In this document: positions 43,809 to 55,469 of the stretch, in pieces | How the letters are laid out: every line of letters starts with the position of its first letter | Position numbering within the stretch: the stretch's first letter is position 1 | Assembly: GCA_946811185.2 (NCBI GenBank) | Contig: OX328104.1 | Location: forward strand, 14,706,914-14,770,913 | DNA length: 64,000 nucleotides | Source: Hippopus hippopus | Taxonomy: Eukaryota > Mollusca > Bivalvia > Cardiida > Cardiidae | Direction: 5' to 3' | Notes under the pieces: generated by a model | Told to the model about the DNA's origin: nothing | The model's input: the letters and a program-made list of their open reading frames with translations, nothing else | Database searches by the model: none | Position numbers and translations under genes: made by a program

Positions 43809-43898
43809 CTCCATCATTATTAGAACTGAAATCTTTACGTAATATAATCCATTTGTTTTCCTCGAAAAAATTTCCTTCAGCTACACTTCTTTTCAAAA
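43809..43898 (-). CDS. Candidate internal coding exon, minus strand
   Basis: On the minus strand the acceptor TGTGTTATTCAG and the strong donor GGAG/GTAAGTGA bound 90 nt. Only one frame is open, and it reads LKRSVAEGNFFEENKWIILR then KDFSSNNDG. The exon is symmetric (enters and leaves in phase 1). No flanking exon could be placed with confidence, and the product is not recognised. It may be a real exon of an unknown gene, a relic, or chance. Confidence 0.35.
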
Positions 43899-44344
43899 CT
43901 GAATAACACAATGATAAAATTATCTTGACACAGAGAATCCAACAGTCCTAGAATGCATCGAACGTGTTCATGTTTTTCTAAGGACACAGACCAAGGGCCT
44001 GTATCTGTGTAACTGTATACGATATATTATTGTCGAACAAAGGAATATGGTTTATCTCAATTGACGGGTAGGCAGTCATTTTGCTTTCATGTTTGCCGAC
44101 AAGCTGAACGTACATTCCGGTTACGCGGGATAAATGAAACACAAGCGTTAATGTCAACGAACCCTTAGACCGCTTATTACGTTTGTCTCTTTTGCAGACA
44201 AGGAAGATGAATCTATGGTCTGTATAGAATATGCAATCTTATGTCGGATCTGCAGTGTGAGCTACCTTGTAATAATCCGACTAAAACAGCCCTGGATGGA
44301 GTTGCAATAATTAAGCATTTTTCCCGAAATGGAAAATGCCAATT

Positions 44345-46190
44345 TCATCAATCCAGCGCTCTAAGGGTTAACAGGGTCTCAGAGATTACAAGAATCGTAT
44401 AAACAGAGAACATCCTCGGACGTCCCTCATAGGACCTATGAAGTCAACCATCAAATGATGTTGGTTATCCTTAATAGGATGGTAAACATTGTGCGAAATG
44501 GAGAAAATGTTCGTTGCCGGTATTTTCTCATGTTCCTGCAAGGTTTCAAAATACTCTTTTTTTTTTTTAAAAGCCCCATTCTTTAAGGTCATTAAAACTC
44601 AGCACATGTATTGTAATCTAAAAGTTAAATCTCCGTTTTGAACATTGAAAGTCATTTGTTTTGAAACTCTTTTCAATCTTGATAAAATATATTTCAAATA
44701 AAATGGTAAACAATTAAAAAAAAAAAAGGCCTTTTAACCGAAATACAAAATTTTTACAACCTCAGGGAAAAAAAACACTTTTTGAAATACTTTTGGAAAA
44801 GGAGAAAATGCTAGTAACCAGTATTTTCTCCCTTTACCATTATGTTTTGTAGTTTTTCCCAGCCAAACGGCACATTTTCAGCTGCTCTTAACTTATCATC
44901 TGCTAATTGCTTTAATGTAGACGGCCCTAATTTTTTGTTATTTTCTAAAGGCTTTTGTAAAGGGTTACTAAGACCAGGGATGGTATATACACATGTAAGA
45001 TCCCTGCTAAGATGGAAAAAATTGTCAGAAAGTCAAAAAAATAATGTTGATTATCATTATTTGCTACTTTTCCTACAATGCTTTCAAAAGCCTCTTCTTC
45101 AACATTGTTAAAAGTCAGTATTGTGATCTAAAAGGCCGAATCTCAGTTTCTATACTCTGAAAGGCACCTTTCTAGAAACTCTTTGCTCTTTCAATAAAAT
45201 TGTCTATGGAATAAAATGGTAAAGACTTTCAAGAAATAAATCATCTCATAACAGTTTTAGACCTATCAGAATTGATTGCATTTTCAAGCAAAAACTATTC
45301 TTCAACCCTTTACCATATCCTATCAAGTACTGTTTTAACAACCCTGAGAAAGAGGCCATGTAAAAACTTATTTTGAAAGGGAGAAATTTTCTTAACTCTT
45401 TACAGGAAGAAAAAATTTCAGACTTGCCAAAATTGAATGCATTTTCAGATAGCAACTTAAATCTGGCACCATTGATGGAACCTGTCTGAAATAGGATGGA
45501 AGACATTTCAGGAAAAGGAGAAAATGTTAGTTAGCACCAAATTCTCCTTTTCACACCAAAAGTTCACAAGCCTTCTTCCTGACGACCTTTTAAACTCATT
45601 ATTGGGGTAATAGAGGGGTAGATCTAAGTTTCTATACAACGAAAAAACATATACGGGTAATGGTAAATCAAAACTCTTTGCCATCACATAAAAGTTTTCC
45701 GTCAAATAAAATGGCAAAGAGTTTCAGAAAAGTCCTTTCGTTTAAATTTTTTTCAACACATTTTCACAAGCCTTCTTCTCCAAGTTTGTTAAAACTCAGG
45801 ATAGTCAACTGGTCTCCACTGCACAGGAACATTGCACAACCCTATACACTTTGCTGTATCAGGAGAGGCGATTAAACTACAGTAAAATGTATCGCAATAT
45901 GTTATGCCTATATTCCAAACTCGCCTTCATACTGTACTTTCAATACTTTGATTATGATTTATTGCAGACTGTAGTAGATATAATTACATGCCTAAGCAAC
46001 TAGAGTCTTGAAAACATCATGATAAGAGGAGAAAATGCTTGTAACCAGCATTTTCTCCTTTTACTTCCCTCAAGGTATAGCAAACTTTTTAGAAACAGCA
46101 ATTTGAGCCATATAATTATAATTTGTCCTCTGCAAATGCTTTCATTTTGGAGCAGTCTAAAACATTGTTGTGTGATTAAAGAGCTAAATA
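44345..46190. mobile_element. Cluster of five to seven strongly degraded TTAA palindrome elements
   Basis: Recognisable arms occur near 44490, 44790, 45040, 45380, 45510 and 46020, and ends such as CATCTGCTAATTGCTTTAAT occur between them. Divergence is higher than elsewhere, so this is an older layer. Confidence 0.6.
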
Positions 46191-46408
46191 AAACGATGTC
46201 TTCTATGCCAGAAGGCAGTGTAATGAATATTCAGGCTACTGATTATTTATTCTAAGAACTGTATCTGGGATTTCATCAGACAGTCGAAGCTTTTTACATC
46301 TTACCATGGAGCTTATTGTATAAAGCAGCATACAATTAGCTGTAACTGCATCATATAAGTGAAAACCCTCCTCTTTTGAAGCAAATAAGTTGCCAAAATA
46401 TGTTTTAA

Positions 46409-46421
46409 ACCCCCCCCCCCC
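46409..46421. repeat. Poly-C tract
   Basis: A run of about 13 C residues inside an otherwise open minus-strand frame (46236-46448), which makes that frame suspect. Confidence 0.8.
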
Positions 46422-46460
46422 ATCAGACAGATATTCTTTGTATGGCACACTTTACTCAAT

Positions 46461-46544
46461 ATACAGGGGGTGCAAAAGTAGGTATACAGTGTATAATTAG
46501 TGACATATTATGCACTGTATATCTACTTTTGCACCCCCCTGTAT
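46461..46544. mobile_element. Mariner/Tc1-like miniature palindrome, 84 bp
   Basis: The two halves are complementary almost throughout: ATACAGGGGGTGCAAAAGTA opens and its complement closes, with only a few loop bases. TA at the borders fits a TA target. No coding capacity is seen. Confidence 0.8.
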
Positions 46545-47371
46545 TCTGTATCAATAGGTAAAACTGTTGTCCTAAGTAGCATAATCTGCAACAACTAACT
46601 TGCTGTGCCTTCTTTAATTGGTTTCTTCTTCCTTGTATGGTTGTGGATTGTTTTATTGATATTACTTTCCAAAGAATAAACAGCCATCCTCAGATGTAAT
46701 TTACCTGTTTGGTTCGAAAAAAATTTGACAATTGATGAAAGTGCTCATCATGATCAAGTTGTGCAACATTGATTTCCATGCGATACAAACCTGTTTATTT
46801 CATATTGATGAAGAAAGATGATATGTCATGTACTAACAAAATATTTGGGAACAAACTGTGTTGTACGTTAATGATGTCAAACTATTGGCTGGAGTCTTTC
46901 TAGAGAGCATGTTTGTTTTTTATGAGCTTTCAGTGAAAACAATGAAGCAAAATGGTGAAAATGCTCATCATGAGGAATTCTCACTTATAGTCAAAACTTT
47001 TTTTTTTCAAATTTCACCAAAAAAGAATATCATATAATGGGAGAAAGAAATAAATATAGTTACTGACACAACCATGGGTTACTGATTCATGAATGTGTCA
47101 GTATACCGGTTTGACTAGTTTATACTGTTTTAAAATTCCACTTGAGTGCAACAATCGATATCATTAAACAGTGAACTGATGTAGTTTACCACTCTTTATC
47201 TCTGACTTATGCCTTGAAATTCCCCCCTTTTCAAATACCATTTAAAAAGGATGCTGTTTTCTACTTTGAACCATTTTACTGAAGCCAATTAACCTTACAG
47301 TCTATTTCGTGGCCTTTTCAATTACAATTATGGCACACAAAAAAAAACTCCTTTGCAACTGGATTGGCTGG
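46545..47371. other. No recognisable gene or element
   Basis: AT-rich unique sequence. A minus-strand frame at about 46610-46705 lacks a GT donor. Confidence 0.4.
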
Positions 47372-47493
47372 GTAGTGCTTACCTTCGATCCGAAGGGGAG
47401 CTCCGATGTTATTTTTTTATTGTTTCTCCATTCCAGAGACCCAATCACAAAAATAACATCGGAGCAAGCCTTCAGACTGAAGGTAGGTAGTGC
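47372..47493. repeat. Foldback element with arms of about 50 bp
   Basis: TAGTGCTTACCTTCGATCCG..GCTCCGATGTTATTTTT pairs with AAAATAACATCGGAGCAAGC..GAAGGTAGGTAGTGC. The arms differ at several positions. Confidence 0.75.
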
Positions 47494-48049
47494 CGAGACT
47501 ACGACTAAAATTGTTAAATGTTAAAAACAATCTTGGCCTGTCTGTGAATCGAACTCTGGATCCATGTAAATATATCAAAAGTGCACCACCACCGATTTAA
47601 TTGTAGATTTACGGCACTTGACAGCTTTCAGACTGATTTCAGATGACCTCTCAACTACATTAGTCTATACTATCCGTTACTACCCAAAGTTATCTGCTAT
47701 TGACCTAATTAGCATTTTCGAAAAAGAAGGTATTCTTTATTGTTAAACGATTTTTCAGCTAAAAATGTGGACTGCTTTTGAAAGATCACATATTTTGCTG
47801 TTGAATGGTATCATTTATTATCCTATATATGATGGATTAAAAACGTACGCAACGATAATTTCGTTAGCGATCCATTACTGCCTAAACGACTAACATATAA
47901 ACATGCTAAATTCAAGTTGAAATAAACTTTGTTTGATTAATATAGCAGGCACTTACGAGTCAAACCAAGTGATTTTGCAATGCACTTGTCCGACTTATCC
48001 AGTAAATCAAAAAGTTAATGTGGAGTCCTGAGGTTATCAACCTTAGCCT
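47494..48049. other. No recognisable gene or element
   Basis: An acceptor-like TTTTTCAG near 47750 precedes 45 open bases and a poor donor. This is insufficient for a call. Confidence 0.4.
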
Positions 48050-48278
48050 TTAACCCTTTACCAGACGACAAAATTTCAGCCCTGCCCAAATTGAAAGCAT
48101 TTTCAGATGACAACTTCAGTGTGGCTCAAAGTGTGCAATTTTTCTTTGAAAGGGTAGAAAATATTGCGAGAAAAGGAGAAAATGCTGGTTACCAGCATTT
48201 TCTCCTTTTCTCACAATGTTTTCAAAAAACTTCTTTCCCAGGGTTGTTAAAAGTCGGCATTGTGTGGTAAAGGGTTAA
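48050..48278 (+). mobile_element. TTAA palindrome element copy, A left, 229 bp
   Basis: TTAA is at 48050-48053 and 48275-48278. Both arms carry GAGAAAAGG in place of GGGAAAAGG. Confidence 0.88.
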
Positions 48279-48984
48279 ATTTCATTTGAATTTTCATTTT
48301 GCAATTCACTAGTACCACTGCTAAATCCAATACTGTAAATGCAGTTAATTTTTCCTTCTTTTGTTATCTTTTTTTATTGGCGATGGTTTTCGTTTAGGAC
48401 GACCCATGTTGACGTATAAGTGAAGAATGATAGGATTTTGGTGGTGCAAGATTGAGATTTATTAGCGTAATATCAACATGTCAATTAAATTCAATTATGA
48501 ATTATTGTTTTCTTTTTGTTCGCCGACATTTAAACAACGCCGGTTTACGTGAGCAATGTACACAAATTTATGTCTAATTGGTTTCCTTCACTCACCATCG
48601 CCGTTTTTGGCAGTACTGAAATCCAAGGCATTCTATCACTGCGTCGATTAAAATAGTTAATCAAAATTTAAAGTGAAATAAACATTAATCGCCAATTGTT
48701 CTCCAATTAACGGCTTAGAATAACAACTGCTAACATGACGCGCGTTGTGGAATATACCAGCCTTTCGATTACCTAAGGTTGCGTCTGCCGAGGTGTGAAA
48801 CAAGCGTTTATCACACGTTTCCGGTGCAAATTAACACGTGATCCAGGCAAGTAAAGGGAATTTTACCCGACGCTTTTGGGAATAAATTAATCAACAATTT
48901 TTATCGACAATTGGAAGAATTAATCGACAGCTGAATTAATTAATCGACAATTGTCGATAATTTCGATTGGTAGTGCAAGCATTG
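48279..48984. other. Unique sequence with scattered CpGs, no supported gene
   Basis: A good minus-strand donor (GCGATG/GTGAGTG) near 48595-48605 follows a short frame with stop codons upstream. Several ATTAATCGACAATTG-like direct repeats lie at 48890-48960. Confidence 0.4.
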
Positions 48985-49565
48985 GTATACTTTATCATGT
49001 TAGCATATTTTACAATGACGGTGTGCTGTACCTTGTTGCCACTATTTACAATTTTGGTATTCTTTATTTTGTTGGTACACTTTATGTTGTTGCTATACTT
49101 ACAATGTCATCATAGCTGTGCTTAACAATGCTAGTCAATTTGGCATGCTTTACAATGATTGCCTACCTTACAAGGTTGGCACAGCTCACAACACTACCAT
49201 AATTTACTAAGTTAGCATTCTTTACTATGTTGGCTAGCTTTGCTATGGTATGTTGGCATGTCTTACAGTGTAGGCATACTGTAAAATGGCATACTTCAGA
49301 ACGTTGCCATAATAATATCCTGCCATACTTTACAATGTTGGCATTCTTTACAATAGTGTAATATTTTATTAAATTGCTATTCTTTACAATACTGGCTTAC
49401 TCAACAATGATAGTGTGTTGTACCTTGTTGACACTCTCTGCAATTTTTGCATGCTTTACAGTGTTGTTACACTTTACAAAGTCATACTTTACAATATACT
49501 ACCATTCTTGTAATAATGCAATAATTTATGGTGTTGGCATACTTTACAGTAATGCTGGTGGCAGT
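48985..49565. repeat. Degenerate tandem repeat of about 20 bp
   Basis: Variants of TTGGCATACTTTACAATG recur about 25 times with many substitutions. The apparent 73-residue frame at 49374-49595 is a by-product. Confidence 0.75.
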
Positions 49566-50060
49566 GGTGCTATGATTGCTGTTACATTAAAGTGATCTTT
49601 CCATATAAATGGAAAAGAAAAATCAAAATATGGATTACTGTCAGTATAGAACTAATATTCTTATCTGTAAATCATATTAATCAGCTAAGGGACTCCCAAA
49701 TGAAAGCCAGGACCTCCCAAAATCATAGCAGTTGAGTCTCAAGAGTTTAGTAAACTGGAAAAAAAAAAATGCACTTGCAACAGTTTTATGTTTTGTACAG
49801 TAACATACACAAAATAAACAAGGCACAGAATGAGCTGTCTGATCTGAGATCTGTACTTATGGATACTTTGTGCTGAGTCTTGGGAAAAAATCAAAAGAGC
49901 TTTGCATTTGGAAAATTCAGGTCTTTTTCACTGATTGGATAATACTGTATGTATATTGCTCGAAAGGGCTAATTAGGGCACACAGCTTCACTCTTTCTTA
50001 CACTTGTGGTCTTACATATAATTAAGGTAATTTATAATGGTTGTCATACTGTAGAATGTA
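49566..50060. other. No recognisable gene or element
   Basis: Unique AT-rich sequence with nothing supported. Confidence 0.4.
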
Positions 50061-50069
50061 ATGAAATTA

Positions 50070-50515
50070 ACCCTTTACCAAATATTGCATACTCTTACTG
50101 TTCTGAAGAAGATGGCTTTTGAAAACATATTGGAATTAAAAGAAAATGCTTGAAACAGATATTTTCTTTAATTCCTATGATGTTGCCTACATTTAAAGAG
50201 ACACCTATTGTCATTTTAGTCACATTAACCCATAGCCACACAATCACAACTTTTTACAACCCAGAAGAAAAAGTCTAATGAAAAAAATCATGGAAAAGGA
50301 GAAAATGCTGGTAACCAGCATTTTCTTCTTATCTTACTTTTTTTTCTACCCTTCTCAAAATGAATTTCAAGTTTTGATTCTCATTTATTTTGCTGTCTGC
50401 AAATGCTTTGCATTTTGACTAGTCAGAATAGGACTTTCGAAAATGTTGGGAAAGGAGAAAATGCCATTAACCAGCATTTTCACCTTTTCCAGAAACATTT
50501 TATTTCCTTTTCAAA
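50070..50515 (-). mobile_element. TTAA palindrome elements, the last one split by a SINE
   Basis: A degraded B-left copy (50070-50225) and a B-left copy from TTAACCC near 50226 to about 50430 are followed by another palindrome (50430-50515). The last is interrupted at TTTCAAA by the SINE and resumes at 50841. Confidence 0.65.
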
Positions 50516-50829
50516 AGCCGGGACCTGATAGCTCAGTTGGTAGCATACAAGACTTGAGAACAGGGGATCGCTGGCTCGATCCTTGTCTTGGCCAATTTCT
50601 TTCTGAGAATTAATGATAGTCATTACTACAGGATTCATTCCTCTCTCTCCACTGAATATTGTTTAGAGGATGGTTTGGGTGCAAAGCAGCCAGTGGCTTC
50701 AAAAGAATATTGTGCAGAGTACTGGTAAAAGAAACTCCATGACAGCATGGATAGTTGCACTGGCCACTGTGATATACAGGTAAATGAAATAATGTTGAAA
50801 ACGGTGTTCAACACCATACAATCAATCAA
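50516..50829 (+). mobile_element. tRNA-derived SINE (first type), complete, nested in a TTAA element
   Basis: The head GATAGCTCAGTTGGTAGC (A box) and GGCTCGATCC (B box) precede the body, with tail AATCAATCAAT. The TSD TCCTTTTCAAA is at 50505-50515 and 50830-50840. Confidence 0.92.
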
Positions 50830-51379
50830 TCCTTTTCAAAGACGTCTTTCACCATTTCAGCCACCTTTTATATTTACAACATAATCCTAAGTTCTTATGA
50901 CCCTTAGGAGAAAGCCTTTTGACAACATCATGGGAAATGCGGAAAAATCCTCATAACCAGCATTTTCTCCTTTTCCCACAATGTTTTCCACCCAATCAAA
51001 TACAAAGTTCATCATTTGAGCCATGTTAAAATTTTCGTGTGGAAATGCTCTCAATTTGGACAAGTCTACAATTTTGATGTGTCATTTTGTCATTTGCAAA
51101 TGCTTAGGATTTGGACAAGTCGAGAATTTTTTCAACTGGTAAAGAGTGGAGGAATTTAACCTTTTACCACACAATACAAAGTTTTAATGACTGAGGAAAA
51201 AAGCTTTTGGAAACATTATGGGAAAAGGACAATATGCTAGTACATAGCATTTCCTTTGTCCACTATGTTTCGTACCCTTTCAAAGGCAGTGTCAACCATT
51301 TGATCAACATTTAATTCGTTGTCTGCAGATGGTTTGAATTTAGACAAGTCCAGAGTTTTGCTGTTTGGTAAAGAGTTGA
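50830..51379 (-). mobile_element. Continuation of split element plus two further TTAA palindrome elements
   Basis: The right half of the split copy ends near 50875. A B-left copy (about 50876-51140) and one at 51156-51379 with TTAA at 51156 follow. Confidence 0.7.
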
Positions 51380-51444
51380 TATTAATTGTCCATATGATTA
51401 TTATATACTGTGATAAACTAACTCTGGCCTCTTATCAGTGCTCT

Positions 51445-51691
51445 CTGGGGTCCTGCCTAGCTCAGTCAGGTAAAGTGTTGGACCCGTAACCTGGAGACCC
51501 AGGGTTCGAGCCGCACTGGATCCACTAGGTTTTTTGTGGGAGTGACCCTGCGCAAAACAGTTCAGAGCCCTAGCCTAGTACTGGTAAAATGCAGGAAATA
51601 CATGAATATATGAGCTGTCGACGTGATATGACTGAAATAATGTTGAAAGCGGCATAAAACAACATTCAGTCAATCAATCAATCAATCAATC
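51445..51691 (+). mobile_element. tRNA-derived SINE (second type), complete
   Basis: The A box TAGCTCAGTCAGG and B box GGTTCGAGCC are followed by GGATCCACTAGGTTTTT and a (CAAT)n tail. The TSD ATCAGTGCTCT/ATCAGTACTCT is at 51434-51444 and 51692-51702. Confidence 0.92.
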
Positions 51692-51702
51692 ATCAGTACT
51701 CT

Positions 51703-52231
51703 GACAATATTTTGCAATATATAAATGATGGCCAAAAAAGACATGCTTGTGTTTCTTGCATCTTGTTTTGACAGTCTGAAAATGTCATATCCATTTGCAA
51801 TGGAAAGATGATGGTGGTAACATTGTTTCACAATACAGTTGTCTGCAGACAGCTTTTTTGTTTCTCTTCTTTTGTAAATTCATGGCCTAAAAGAGTTGCT
51901 TGTACCTTATTAGCAATTTCCCCTTTTGTAACAATATCACTTTTATTCATGTATTGAAACTGTAATTATGTATGTTGATTTTCCACGTTGTACATGGCTA
52001 TTTTAGAAGTTGTCTCACTCAAATGGAAAAGTCTAAAATTGTGTCGTCTAGTAAAGAGCTAATAGACAGTTAATGAGGTGTTGAGGAAAGGGAACAGCCT
52101 ATCAAGTTGTGACATAAAAAAAATGTAGAAGTGTCAGAGCTAAATGTCAGGGCAGACAATCAAAATTTTGGGGGAAAAACGTTTTGTATAAATGTTTGCA
52201 TTCCAACTTAGTTTCTGACCTTTCTTCTTTC
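51703..52231. other. No gene; one solo TTAA-element end
   Basis: Unique sequence apart from a right-end fragment (GTCTAAAATTGTGTCGTC) near 52020-52064. Confidence 0.45.
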
Positions 52232-52680
52232 TTAACTCTTTATCACAACACAAAATTTTAGACTTGTCCAAATTAAAAGTATTTGCAGACGACAAAATGA
52301 ATGTGACTCAAAAATTGAAAATTTGTTTTTGGAAATGGTAGAAAACATTGTGGGAAATGGAGAAAATGCTTGTTACCAGCATTTTCTCCTTTTCCCACAA
52401 TGTTTTCAAAAGGCTTCTTTTGTAGTCCTTTAAAGTCGGCATTGTGTGGTAAAGGGTAAACTTTTTACAAGAATTTACAAAATTAAGACGTCCAAATTGA
52501 AGGCTCTTTGCAGATGACACATGGATTAATGACTTAAGGAAGACGATCTACATGTGTGAAAAGGTAGAAAGCGTTATTGATGAAGAAGAAAATGCTTCTT
52601 ACTAGCATATTTCCCATTTTCTTACAATGTTTTCAAAAGCCTTCTTTGATAATTTTGGGGATTATCGAGTAAAGGGTTAA
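52232..52680 (+). mobile_element. Two TTAA palindrome elements in tandem
   Basis: 52232-52461 has a complete palindrome. 52458-52680 is diverged, with TTAA at 52677-52680. Confidence 0.82.
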
Positions 52681-52699
52681 TCCCCTGTAATACAAAATA

Positions 52700-53975
52700 A
52701 AATGTTACAAGGAGTGGATTTCATTGGTTGTTTCTGTATCTTTCATAATGTTGAGGTGTAACTCTTTACCAGAAGACAAAATTTTGGAAGTATAGGATCT
52801 GTACTCGCCATCTTTCTTAAGAATGATATTTTTAGTCGAATTGTGAAGAATTTTCTGAATTTGAAAGTTACACAACTTCTGATTGGCTAAACCATTCAGT
52901 TTAGCCAATCAGAAGTTGTGATACTTTAAGATCTAATAAGTTCTTGAGAATTACACTAAGAATATTCCTAAGAATAGTTGGTGAAAACAGACCCAGACTG
53001 AAAGCGTTATAATGCTACAAATGTTGCCCTTATTCACAACTTGAATTTTCTATGACGGTGTAGAAAGCATTTCAGGAAAATGGAGGAAATGCCGGTTACT
53101 TACTATTTTCTCCTTTTTTCCCTCAATGTTTTCGAAAAACTTCTTCAGTGTCATAAAACACAGGATTGTTTTGTGAATGAAGAGTACCTTTTCTGGTGTT
53201 TGACCAAAAAGAGAACCATTGCTCTTAGGTATTATGTCAAAATTCATTCTAATAACAACTGTAAAAGGTTTTATTTGTTCAATCCAGAATGTGCAGTCTG
53301 GTTTTGGATTTACACCTTTTGGTTTTGTCCATTTACTATGTACCGAATGGCAAAAATTAAGACTAGTACAAATTAAACACATATGTAGGCAACAAATTGT
53401 CTAAAATGGTCAAAAGTGCTCTTAATTTTAGCAAGTCAAAAATTTTATCAGTGTTTTCCTGACTGAAACTGAAACTGCATTTGTAGTGCACTATGGGTTG
53501 AAAATTAGGACCAACAACTTCTGTCATATGTTATTCAATGATTTTCTAATAGGTCCTATTGATCGGAGAAATAGATTAGCTGGCAATGTTACCATAAAAA
53601 CTTGTCCTCGTGGTATTGATTCTACTTTAACTGCAGGACGATAAACTATTTTTAGCTTATTTGTGAGTCACTAACCCACCCATAATGACACTGTCTAATT
53701 ATATAGCATGATTACAAAACAAGGTTGTGGCTCAGTCGGTACAGGACAACTGACCTGGCCAGCTTGTAGAGTCAAAAGGCTTGGCCTGTTTATCAGTGTA
53801 TGGTGTTTAGTCATAATTCTATCAAGTTTTACATGTTCTGATTTTTCTTGAGACAAATCTTATGTAGAAGAACTCAACACTTAAAAGCACTGTAACAACT
53901 GATCTTGTGAACGATTTCTCCATTTGTAAGAAACATTTTAATTCTCATGTATTCATCCAGAATGTTACCAATTAC
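52700..53975. other. Mostly unique, with worn element fragments
   Basis: A 20-bp inverted repeat around the phrase AACTTCTGATTGGCTAAAC (52875-52918) and a degraded TTAA element near 53050-53180 are visible. No supported gene. Confidence 0.45.
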
Positions 53976-53979
53976 CATA

Positions 53980-54606
53980 TTAACCCTTTCCCAAACAATC
54001 CCGAGTTTTCACGACACTGAGAAAGGAGTCTTTTAAAAACATTGTGGGAAAAGGAGAAAATGCTGGTAACCAGCATTTTCTCCTTTTCCCACAATGTTTT
54101 CTACCCTTCCCAAAACAAATTTCAATTTTTGAGCCCCCATTTATTTTGTCGTCTGCAAGTGCTTTCAATTCGGACAAGTCAAGAATTATGTCGTTTGGTA
54201 CAGAGTTAAATATTTTTCATTTAACCCTTTACAAAATGTCAAAATTGAGTCTTGATTGAAAGCATATGCAGACAACAAAAATTAATGAGGTGTTGCTCAA
54301 ATGATTTGAAAATGATTTGATTTGTTCTGAATAGGGTAGAAAACATTTTGGATAAAGGAGAAAATACTGGTTACCAGCATTCTCTTTTCCCCATGGTCAT
54401 TAAACTTGGGATATTTTGGTAAAAAATTAACCAGCTTTTTCTCCATTTCCAAAAAAAATGCCCTTTAGTAACCAGCATTTTCTCCTTTTCCAACAATGTT
54501 TTCTACTCTTCCAAAGACAAATTCTGTAAAATGAACCACATTCAGTTTGTTGTCTGCAAATGCTTTCAGTTTACAAAAGTTGAAAATTTTGTTGAGTAAA
54601 GAGCTA
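53980..54606. mobile_element. Three TTAA palindrome elements
   Basis: Segments are 53980-54209 (B left, TTAA both ends, perfect palindrome), 54221-54430 (A left) and 54427-54606 (right part of a B-left copy). Confidence 0.82.
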
Positions 54607-54625
54607 CACAGGAAGTCATACAACA

Positions 54626-54898
54626 ATATGGCCTGCAACACCCGAAAAGGGGCATTCGGACATTATTTTGTGTAAAGTGTTGTATCGGATCAGCCTGTGC
54701 AGTCCGCGCAGGCTAATCAGATACGACACTTTCCGTTTTTATGTAATTTTCAGTTTTGCGCAAGTCTACTGTAGCACAAAATCTAATGTCGTCGTAAAGC
54801 GCTGTCTTGGATTAGCCTGCGCGGACTCTGCAGGCTGATCTGAGACGACACTTTCGGCAAATGTCCGAATGCCCCTTTTCGCGTGTTACAAGCCATAT
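54626..54898. mobile_element. Foldback miniature element, 273 bp, with 39-bp inverted ends
   Basis: ATATGGCCTGCAACACCCGA...GGGGCATTCGGACATT pairs with its complement at 54860-54898. Inside are two copies of an inner palindrome (ATCAGCCTGTGCAGTCCGCG-type). Confidence 0.85.
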
Positions 54899-55009
54899 GT
54901 GAGTTATTGTAGTGATGGTACCAAAATAATGTTGAAAGCAACTTGAAATATCATTCAATCTATCTCATTTAATCAGTCTCAAAGGATAAAGAATCGTTTC
55001 TTGTTTTCT

Positions 55010-55467
55010 TAAGAATTTGTATAGTTCACCCTGTATCTCACAATACAGATTTTTAATGACCCTGGGGGAAAAGCCTGTTGAAAACATTGTGTGAAAAAAG
55101 AAAATGCCAATGACCAGTGTTTTCTCCTTTTCCTGCAACATTTTCTATGCTTTCAAAAACATAATAACATCATTTTAGTCACATTTAATTTGCTGTCAGC
55201 AAAAGCCTCCAATGTGGACCTGTCTAAAATTTTGTCATTTAACACTTTACCACACAATCCCCAGTTTTAACGACCCTGAAAGAGAAGGCTTTGGAAAACA
55301 TTGTGGGAAAAGGAGAAAATGCTGGTAACCAGCATTTTCTCCTTTTCCCACAATGTTTTCTACCCTTCCCAAAACAAATTTCAATTTTTCAGTCACATTT
55401 ATTTTGTCGTCTGCAAATGATTTGAATTTGGACCAGTCCAAAAATTTGTTGTTTGGTAAAGAGTTAA
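55010..55467 (-). mobile_element. Two TTAA palindrome elements sharing one TTAA
   Basis: A worn copy (55010-55242) is followed by a near-consensus copy at 55239-55467 with a perfect palindrome and TTAA at both ends. Confidence 0.88.
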
Positions 55468-55469
55468 AA

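Noticed and set aside
46236..46448. Minus-strand frame with a donor-like ATG/GTAAGATG
   Set aside because: It runs through a 13-C tract, lacks a convincing acceptor and has no recognisable likeness.
48595..48650. Minus-strand donor GCGATG/GTGAGTG after a short peptide resembling the end of the 43.8-kb exon
   Set aside because: The similarity is about eight bases plus the donor, and in-frame stops lie just upstream. Likely coincidence.
49374..49595. 73-residue hydrophobic frame
   Set aside because: It lies in the decayed 20-bp tandem array and its pattern follows the repeat.
51445..51530. tRNA gene candidate with A and B boxes
   Set aside because: It is the head of a SINE with a body, tail and target duplication. 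The cloverleaf is incomplete.
53715..53810. tRNA-like phrase GTGGCTCAGTCGGTACAGG
   Set aside because: Only an A-box-like stretch is present. No B box, SINE body or TSD could be traced.
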